Below are positions 43,486 through 49,046 of a stretch of 49,046 bases of DNA, one piece after another. The notes beneath the pieces were generated by a model, which was not told where the DNA came from, ran no database searches, and saw only the letters and a program-made list of their open reading frames with translations. Numbering within the stretch: the stretch's first letter is position 1; every line of letters starts with the position of its first letter. The position numbers and the translations under genes were made by a program. Source of the stretch: Victivallales bacterium (GTDB taxonomy: Bacteria; Verrucomicrobiota; Lentisphaeria; Oligosphaerales; Oligosphaeraceae); NCBI GenBank assembly GCA_017554445.1, contig JAFZIJ010000037.1, forward strand, positions 1 to 49,046. The letters run 5' to 3'.

Positions 43486-44877
43486 ATGAACCTACCTCTT
43501 CCTCCCGCAAAAATCTTCTGCATCGGCATCGGCGGCATCGGTGTCTCCGGCCTTGCGCAACTTCTTGTCCATCAAGGATATTCCGTCGCGGGAAGCGACC
43601 GCGGCCTCAACGATCTCGGCAAAGAGCATCTCTACGACGGCCTCCGTGCGCAGGGCATCCGCCTCTATCCGCAGGACGGCTCCGGGCCGAAGGCCGAACA
43701 ACCGGACGCACTCGTCATCTCCACCGCCGTTGAAGACACCAACGCGGATTTGCAAGTCCTTCCAAACTGCCCTGTCATCCATCGTGCCACCGCGCTTGCG
43801 CAGGCCTTGGATCGCATCGGCGCGCCGCAGATCGCCATCGCCGGCTCCTGTGGCAAAACATCCGTCACAGGCTGGATCGCCGCCGCTTTGAAAGCGTTGG
43901 GCAAACGCGTCCTCATGGTCGACGGCGGCTACTCCCTCAATGCGGAACGGCCCGGTTTTCCAGGCAACTTCTTCGCGGACGACAAGCCGGAATATATCGT
44001 CGTCGAAGTCGATGAATCCGACCGCTCGCTATCCGCTTTCCATCCGCAATTCGGCGTCCTCCTTAACGTCGGCAACGACCATTACGGAAAGGACGAATTG
44101 AACATCGTCTTCCGTAACTTCTTGGGGCAGTGCAGCCAAGGCGCCGTCATTCTTGATGAAATAAAGGAGCTTGCCAATCTCTGCCCCGGAACCGTTTCCT
44201 GCTTCAGCGGCACATTCTTCTCCGACAATGCGAACTGCATCGCGCCGTCCAATTTCGAGACGACACAGAATGGTATCGTCTTCGACACCAAAGAGTTCGG
44301 ACACATCATCACAACGCAGGACGGTTTCCACAGCGCCATCAACGCCTGCGCCGTTCTCGCCGTCATCAAACAGCTCAATCTCGGCCTGCCAACCGACAAA
44401 ATCGCCGCGGCGATTTCATCTTTCAAGGGCATCCGCCAGCGGTTCGAAGTCATGGGCAAGAATTCCGACGGCGTCACCGTCGTCAACGATTTCGCCCACA
44501 ATCCGGAAAAAGTCGCCGCAGCGCTTTCCGCCGCCCATGACCGTTTCGGCTCGCCATTGACGGCCACCTTCCAGCCACACGGCTTCAAACCGCTCCAATT
44601 CATGCGGGAGGCGCTCATCGAATCGCTTCAAAAATGTCTCGGCAAAGACGATTTGCTGATCATGCTACCCGTCTTCTACGCAGGCGGATCCGCCTCATTC
44701 TCACCAACTTCTGACGAAGTTGCCGCCGAACTCTGCGACCATGGTCTCAACGTCATCGCCGCCAAGCGGGACGCGGCCACTAAAATCATCAACAACCGTA
44801 AATCCTCCTGCATTCTCATCATGGGCGCGCGTGACGCCTCGCTCCGCACATGGGCCGCCGAACTCGCCGCCAAATAG
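43486..44877 (+). CDS. Mur ligase family protein (MurC/Mpl-like)
   Basis: A 463-residue cytosolic ligase. The N-terminal Rossmann domain has GIGGIGVSGLAQLL (about 14-27). The ATP loop is GSCGKTS (120-126), EVDESD lies at 174-179, and the C-terminal domain has TFQPHGFKPLQF in the position of the MurC QPH motif. MurC joins L-alanine to UDP-N-acetylmuramate; Mpl attaches recycled peptide. The deviating P-loop (GSCGKTS instead of GTHGKTT) leaves the substrate open. The start at 43486 follows a repeat leader without a Shine-Dalgarno sequence; the frame is open upstream only through that leader. Confidence 0.85.
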   Translation: MNLPLPPAKIFCIGIGGIGVSGLAQLLVHQGYSVAGSDRGLNDLGKEHLYDGLRAQGIRLYPQDGSGPKAEQPDALVISTAVEDTNADLQVLPNCPVIHRATALAQALDRIGAPQIAIAGSCGKTSVTGWIAAALKALGKRVLMVDGGYSLNAERPGFPGNFFADDKPEYIVVEVDESDRSLSAFHPQFGVLLNVGNDHYGKDELNIVFRNFLGQCSQGAVILDEIKELANLCPGTVSCFSGTFFSDNANCIAPSNFETTQNGIVFDTKEFGHIITTQDGFHSAINACAVLAVIKQLNLGLPTDKIAAAISSFKGIRQRFEVMGKNSDGVTVVNDFAHNPEKVAAALSAAHDRFGSPLTATFQPHGFKPLQFMREALIESLQKCLGKDDLLIMLPVFYAGGSASFSPTSDEVAAELCDHGLNVIAAKRDAATKIINNRKSSCILIMGARDASLRTWAAELAAK

Positions 44878-44878
44878 T

Positions 44879-44914
44879 CGTCCCTTTCGTCCCTTTTGTC
44901 CCTTTCGTCTCTTA
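44879..44914 (+). repeat. period-9 GTCCCTTTC leader repeat
   Basis: GTCCCTTTC, GTCCCTTTT and GTCCCTTTC follow each other in the 50-base gap between the Mur ligase and the beta-helix gene, whose start is preceded by AAAGGT. Confidence 0.8.
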
Positions 44915-44927
44915 AAAAAGGTATCTT

Positions 44928-46085
44928 ATGGATTTCTCCAAACGTGATTTTCTGGCCTCCATGGCCATGTTCGGCGCCGCCGGTCTCGCGACAAACGCTA
45001 TCGCACAAGAACAGCCCGCCCCGCAGAAAAACGATGATTCGCGCTTCAACGTCAAAGACTTCGGCGCGAAAGGCGATGGCGTGACGCCGGATTCCGCCGC
45101 CATCCAGAAGGCGATTGACGCAGCCGCCAAAGTCAACGGAACCGTCTGGTTCCCAGCAGGCAAGTATCTCTGCCACAATCTGAAGGCGTATCCGAACATC
45201 ACGCTTCTCGCCGATCCAGTCTGGATCTACCACACAGAACAGGTCGGTGCCGTTCTCATTCTTGATTCCGACGAATCAGACTGTCTGTTGGACATCACGG
45301 GAGCCTTCGCCGTCCATATCCGCGGCCTCCTGCTCGACGGCTCCCGCTTCAAAGGCTCTCAAAAGAAAATCCACGGCATCTTCCTCAACAATCCCACGAA
45401 ATTCAGTCCGAAGGAAGACACGATCGTCATCGACGATACGAAAGTCCAGAATTTCTCCGGCCATGGCATCTATCTCCTTCGTATCTGGCTTTTTATCATC
45501 CGCCACAGCCAGTCCATGGGCAACGCTGGCAGCGGTATCCAGATCTATGGATGGGATGGTTTCGTCACCGATAACCAGCTCTCCGGCAATGGCGGCCACG
45601 GCTTCGGTACGGAAAATTGCGGCGCGACCGTCATGTTCACCGCCAACCGTGTTGAATGGAACAAAGGCTACGGCCTCTATCTGTGCGGCGGAGACGCCTG
45701 GAACGTCACTGGCAACAGCTTCGATCGCAATTGGGGCGCAGGACTTTGCGCATTGAACATGTCCGCCACCGCCGTCACGGGCAACCTCTTCCGCCGTTGC
45801 GGAAAGGACAGCCACATGCTGGCGGAAGGCGAGCAGTCCTGCCACATGCGGCTTGAAAACTGCAACGGCATCTCCGTCTGCGCCAACACGTTCGCCGCAG
45901 GCCGCGACGACGGCGGCCAAGGCAAATTCACGCCGCAGATCGGCTTCATCGTCAAGAAGATGTCCTATTCCGTTGTCTCCGACAACTCCCTCTTCCGCGG
46001 CTTCATGGACAAATTGGTCATCGACCAAGGTGGACATGGCCCTGATTTCATCTTCAAAGACAACGTTGGTTGCCCCGCAAAATAA
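44928..46085 (+). CDS. secreted right-handed parallel beta-helix protein (pectate lyase-like)
   Basis: A 385-residue exported protein. The N-terminus [18 protein letters not shown] resembles a Tat signal with Lys-Arg in place of Arg-Arg, cleaved after AIA. The mature part opens with [23 protein letters not shown], the Pectate_lyase_3 hallmark, and continues as a beta-helix with many Asn-Gly turns. Enzyme class (lyase, hydrolase or epimerase) is not determinable. Its last codons and stop lie in the first unit of a 42-base tandem repeat. Confidence 0.85.
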   Translation: MDFSKRDFLASMAMFGAAGLATNAIAQEQPAPQKNDDSRFNVKDFGAKGDGVTPDSAAIQKAIDAAAKVNGTVWFPAGKYLCHNLKAYPNITLLADPVWIYHTEQVGAVLILDSDESDCLLDITGAFAVHIRGLLLDGSRFKGSQKKIHGIFLNNPTKFSPKEDTIVIDDTKVQNFSGHGIYLLRIWLFIIRHSQSMGNAGSGIQIYGWDGFVTDNQLSGNGGHGFGTENCGATVMFTANRVEWNKGYGLYLCGGDAWNVTGNSFDRNWGAGLCALNMSATAVTGNLFRRCGKDSHMLAEGEQSCHMRLENCNGISVCANTFAAGRDDGGQGKFTPQIGFIVKKMSYSVVSDNSLFRGFMDKLVIDQGGHGPDFIFKDNVGCPAK

Positions 46086-46160
46086 ACGGGAGGGGCCCGC
46101 TCCTGCGGGAACGCCACGGCAAAATAAACGGGAGGGGCCCGCTCCTGCGGGAACGCCACG
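46077..46160. repeat. 42-base tandem duplication with a palindromic core
   Basis: Two identical 42-base units (46077-46118 and 46119-46160) contain GCAAAATAAACGGGAGGGG, the hairpin CCCGC-TCCT-GCGGG, and AACGCCACG. The first includes the final codons and stop of the beta-helix gene. The hairpin core matches, in reverse orientation, 1461-1483 and 39788-39810. Confidence 0.92.
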
Positions 46161-46187
46161 CAAACAATTTTCCAAATCGTCAAACCT

Positions 46188-47954
46188 ATGAAAACAAACC
46201 AAAATTCAAAAGTCATCACAGAGCGCAGCCTGTCGGCTGATTTCGTGGTCGTCGGCGGTGGCCTGTCCGGCCTCTGCGCCGCCGTCGCCGCCGCGCGGCA
46301 TGGCGTCAGCGTCGTTCTCATCCAAGATCGTCCCATGCTCGGCGGCAACGCCTCCAGCGAATGCCGCATGGGCATCATGGGTGCCAAGGGCGACAACAAC
46401 AAGGAGACGGGCCTGCTGGAGGAAGTCCAGTTGGACAACATCTACCGCAACCCGCTCATGCGCTACACGTTATGGGACGACGCCATGCTAAATCTAGTCA
46501 TTTCGGAGCCGAATATCACGTTGTTGCTCAACACCTCCGTCCATGACGTCAAAACTGAAAACAACGCCATCACGACCGTCAAGGCGTGGAACTGCAACGA
46601 ATACTGCGAATACACCGTCAGCGGAAAACTCTTTGCCGACTGCTCGGGCGACGGCATCCTCCGCCTCTCCGGAGCGGAATTCCGTATCGGCCGCGAAGAC
46701 GCAAAGGAATTCGGCGAACACTGCCTCCACGAAGGCAACGACGACAAGACGATGGGCAATTCCATCCTTCTGCAACTCCGCCGTTGTACGGAGCATCGCC
46801 CGTTCATCCCGCCGCCGTGGGCGTTGAAATTCACGGATGAAGATTTCGTCGTTCCCGAATCCGAAAAGAAAGACGGCCTCATCCATTCCTTCAAACGACT
46901 CTATCCCGACAACAACAATTTCTGGTGGATCGAATACGGCGGCAACATCGACACGATTGCCGACGCGGGCGACATCCAGCGGAAGCTGAAGGCCATCGCC
47001 TATGGTGTGTGGGATTACATGAAAAACCATCCGGACGGACGTTGCAAAGACTACGAACTCGACTGGATCGGCAGCCTCCCCGGCAAACGCGAAAGCACAC
47101 GCTTTGTCGGCGATTACATGTTGTCGCAGAACGACATCATGAACAATGTCCACTTTCCGGACGTCGTCGCATACGGCGGTTGGACGTTGGACGACCACCA
47201 TCCGGACGCATTCTTCCGCAAAGGTTTCCTCAGTACCCATGACAAAGCGCCGTCGCCGTTTGACATCCCCTACAGGTGCCTTTATTCCAAGAATATAGAA
47301 AATTTGCTCTTCGCGGGCCGCAACATTTCCTGCACGCATCTCGGCATGAGCGCCACCCGCGTCATGGCGACATGCGCCCTGCTCGGACAGGCGGTCGGCA
47401 CAGCCGCCGCCGTCGCTCTCCATCACGGCACCACGCCGCGCGGCGTCTATGAAAAGCACATCGCCGAACTGCAGACCATTCTGGAAGACGACGATGTCAT
47501 GCTGCCCGGCCGCTGGCGCGCCGTCTCCCCCATGACCGCTTCCGCCGCAACGACTTGCCCCAATCTTCAGAACGGCATCGACCGTTTCTGGAACAACGAT
47601 GACAACGGCTGCTGGCTCGAACCGCAGGAATCCGTTGAATACACGTGGGATACGCCGCAGACCATTTCATCCTGCCGTTTCATTTTCGATACCGAGCTCT
47701 CCACCCAAGGCAAACGCATGCGCAAGCTGGAAGCCCTGCCGGACTATAAACCCATGCCGCCCGTTCTCACGCGAGACTTCCACATCGACGCATTCGTCAA
47801 CGGCGAATGGAAGACCGTCGCGACGGCGAAGGAAAACTTCCACCGTCTGCTTCGCCTTTCATTTCCAACCGTTTCCACAACGCGCCTCCGCTTCGTTCTC
47901 GACCAATCATGGGGCGCCCCCAAAGCGCACCTATTTGCTTGGGACGTCCTTTAG
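46188..47954 (+). CDS. FAD-dependent oxidoreductase with C-terminal beta-sandwich domain
   Basis: A 588-residue protein. The FAD_oxidored N-terminal Rossmann motif is VVVGGGLSGLCAAVAAARHG, with GGGLSG at 23-28; LFADCSGDG and LLFAGRNISCTHLGMSATRVMATCALLGQAVG are further FAD-binding blocks. The C-terminal 120 residues look like a discoidin/F5-F8 type domain. No signal peptide is evident. Such proteins are common in polysaccharide-related gene clusters of the PVC group (general knowledge), with unknown substrate. No Shine-Dalgarno sequence precedes the ATG. A palindrome overlaps the stop. Confidence 0.88.
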   Translation: MKTNQNSKVITERSLSADFVVVGGGLSGLCAAVAAARHGVSVVLIQDRPMLGGNASSECRMGIMGAKGDNNKETGLLEEVQLDNIYRNPLMRYTLWDDAMLNLVISEPNITLLLNTSVHDVKTENNAITTVKAWNCNEYCEYTVSGKLFADCSGDGILRLSGAEFRIGREDAKEFGEHCLHEGNDDKTMGNSILLQLRRCTEHRPFIPPPWALKFTDEDFVVPESEKKDGLIHSFKRLYPDNNNFWWIEYGGNIDTIADAGDIQRKLKAIAYGVWDYMKNHPDGRCKDYELDWIGSLPGKRESTRFVGDYMLSQNDIMNNVHFPDVVAYGGWTLDDHHPDAFFRKGFLSTHDKAPSPFDIPYRCLYSKNIENLLFAGRNISCTHLGMSATRVMATCALLGQAVGTAAAVALHHGTTPRGVYEKHIAELQTILEDDDVMLPGRWRAVSPMTASAATTCPNLQNGIDRFWNNDDNGCWLEPQESVEYTWDTPQTISSCRFIFDTELSTQGKRMRKLEALPDYKPMPPVLTRDFHIDAFVNGEWKTVATAKENFHRLLRLSFPTVSTTRLRFVLDQSWGAPKAHLFAWDVL

Positions 47955-47973
47955 CAGGCTTCGCCTGCTAAAG
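47949..47973 (+). repeat. 11-base hairpin overlapping the FAD oxidoreductase stop
   Basis: CTTTAGCAGGC, loop TTC, then GCCTGCTAAAG: 11 perfect pairs including the stop codon TAG. No T-run follows, so rho-independent termination is doubtful. Confidence 0.7.
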
Positions 47974-48197
47974 AGCTTAAAGCCAAAAGCTTAAAGCTTA
48001 AAGCGAAATGCAAATCACTAATCACTAACCACTAACCACTAACCATTAAGCCTTCGCTTTCAGCTTTCAGCTCCGCGAAGCGGCAACCCACTAACCACTA
48101 ACCATTAAGCCTTCGCTTTCAGCTTTCGGCTTTCAGCTTTCAGCTCCGCGAAGCGGCAACCCACTAACCACTAACCACTAACCACTAACCACTTCTT
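47974..48197 (+). repeat. CACTAACC/AGCTTTC repeat region before the histidine phosphatase
   Basis: Two long units (48029-48086 and 48088-48159) share CCACTAACC, CATTAAGCCTTCGC and AGCTCCGCGAAGCGGC; the second has 14 extra bases. The region opens with AGCTTAAAG units and ends with CACTAAC iterations that reach the ATG at 48198. CCGC-GAA-GCGG forms a small hairpin in each unit. Confidence 0.85.
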
Positions 48198-48923
48198 ATG
48201 TTGCTCTACGTCATTCGCCACGGCGATCCCATCTACAATCCAGATTCACTGACACCGAAAGGCAAACGCCAGGCCGAAGCCGTCGCCAGACGCCTTTCCG
48301 TCCATGGTCTCGACCGAATCTTCTCCTCCCCGCTCGGTCGTGCACAAGACACTGCCAGACCGACCTCCGAACTGCTCGGCATTCCCATCGAAACTGAAGA
48401 CTGGACATCTGAAAACCTTGCGTGGGGCGAATTTACGTTTCTTGATCCGGAATTCAACAAGAAGAAACGGTGGCTTTTCTCCATCCCCGGCTTCCGTTTC
48501 CATGAAGGAAAAGACCACGAACGCAATCCGGATTGGCGTGACTGCGACTGCCTCCAGAATCTCGAAGGCGAATACGATCCGAAAACGTGCTATGACCGAA
48601 TCGGCCCCGCGTCCGACGACTTCCTCCGCCGCCTCGGCTACGAAAAGACCGGAAACTACTATAAGATCATCAACGCCAACGACCAACGCGTCGCGTTGTT
48701 CTGCCATGAAGGCTTCACGATGTGCTGGTTCCCCTATCTGCTCGGCATCCCGCCGCATCTCTTCTGGAGCGCTTTCTCCATCACCCATACGGGCATCAAC
48801 ATCATCCATTTCGAAAACCACAAGTCCGGTTTCACCTTCCCGCGCTGCCTCTCATGGGACGACCTCTCCCACATTTACGAGGCACGCCTCCCGCTTCAGC
48901 ACAAGAACAAGATAGATATCTGA
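48198..48923 (+). CDS. histidine phosphatase family protein
   Basis: A 241-residue protein of the phosphoglycerate-mutase-like superfamily. The RHG motif is YVIRHGDP (His8 phosphorylated), followed by SLTPKGKRQAEAVARRL and IFSSPLGRAQDTA; LFCHEGFT contains the second catalytic His. The family dephosphorylates sugar phosphates, nucleotides or proteins; the substrate is unknown. It has a repeat leader and no Shine-Dalgarno sequence. Confidence 0.9.
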   Translation: MLLYVIRHGDPIYNPDSLTPKGKRQAEAVARRLSVHGLDRIFSSPLGRAQDTARPTSELLGIPIETEDWTSENLAWGEFTFLDPEFNKKKRWLFSIPGFRFHEGKDHERNPDWRDCDCLQNLEGEYDPKTCYDRIGPASDDFLRRLGYEKTGNYYKIINANDQRVALFCHEGFTMCWFPYLLGIPPHLFWSAFSITHTGINIIHFENHKSGFTFPRCLSWDDLSHIYEARLPLQHKNKIDI

Positions 48924-48961
48924 TTACCAACCACTTGTTTGATCCGTCCCAAGTGTGTCAA

Positions 48962-49006
48962 AAGTCATCCATTATCATATGACTTTTATGATAGTGGATG
49001 ACTTTC
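48962..49006. terminator. 18-base inverted repeat, possible terminator
   Basis: AAAGTCATCCATTATCAT and ATGATAGTGGATGACTTT pair at all 18 positions (one G-U) around a 9-base loop (48980-48988), 38 bases behind the phosphatase stop. It is AT-rich and lacks a T-run, so a mobile-element end is an alternative. Confidence 0.5.
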
Positions 49007-49046
49007 TATGATTATGATTGCAATCTGCGTCAGGCGATCTATCTTA

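Noticed and set aside
45276..46202. Minus-strand open frame opposite the beta-helix gene
   Set aside because: Shadow of a gene with clear family features; it also translates the 42-base tandem repeat.
46494..47459. Minus-strand open frame opposite the FAD oxidoreductase
   Set aside because: Antisense shadow without domain or ribosome binding site.

Overview
The window looks like a chromosome segment of a PVC-superphylum anaerobe, most likely Lentisphaerota (Victivallales-like) or a relative. The pointers are moderate GC, a prepilin-like N-terminus, many secreted glycoside-hydrolase-like proteins (GHL6/GH42M, GH123/DUF4091, GH42, GH50-like and a large unassigned one), DUF4159 with MoxR, a six-gene Rnf complex, tandem PHP proteins and an FAD oxidoreductase with a C-terminal beta domain. 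This placement is inference. No rRNA, tRNA or CRISPR array was recognised.

Layout. 1-10.6 kb: a 5'-truncated alpha/beta hydrolase, a GHL6 glycosidase, a MoxR/membrane-protein pair facing a secreted DUF4159 protein, a stand-alone NFACT-R protein, RuvC, a RACo-like ASKHA protein split by one in-frame TAA, and a lipoprotein. 10.6-15.9 kb: rnfABCDGE on the minus strand. 16.1-32 kb: an XRE regulator, GH123-like and 1127-aa glycosidases, an IS that has removed the start of a rhuM gene, a MATE-GH42 operon and a GH50-like enzyme. 32-36 kb: an AT-rich accessory stretch with a decayed pilin, two diverged paralogues of an unrecognised HEPN-like family, structured leaders and a duplicated hairpin-plus-box element. 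36-40.8 kb: cysQ-cysD-cysNC (PAPS synthesis) and an AmmeMemoRadiSam-type radical SAM enzyme. 40.8-49 kb: tandem PHP proteins, a DEDDh exonuclease, a Mur ligase, a parallel beta-helix protein, an FAD oxidoreductase and a histidine phosphatase.

How the genes fit together. The lifestyle suggested is degradation of complex polysaccharide, with Rnf-based energy conservation (ferredoxin:NAD coupled to ion transport) and a sulfate-activation module that may serve sulfation rather than assimilation, since no reductase is present here.

The most distinctive sequence features are two. First, many intergenic gaps are filled by degenerate tandem repeats of period 7-10 that run up to the start codon, and the genes behind them mostly lack a Shine-Dalgarno sequence, whereas many genes without such repeats have one. 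Second, the 32-36 kb stretch carries a HEPN-like gene pair in which the non-coding element after each gene is better conserved than the genes themselves.
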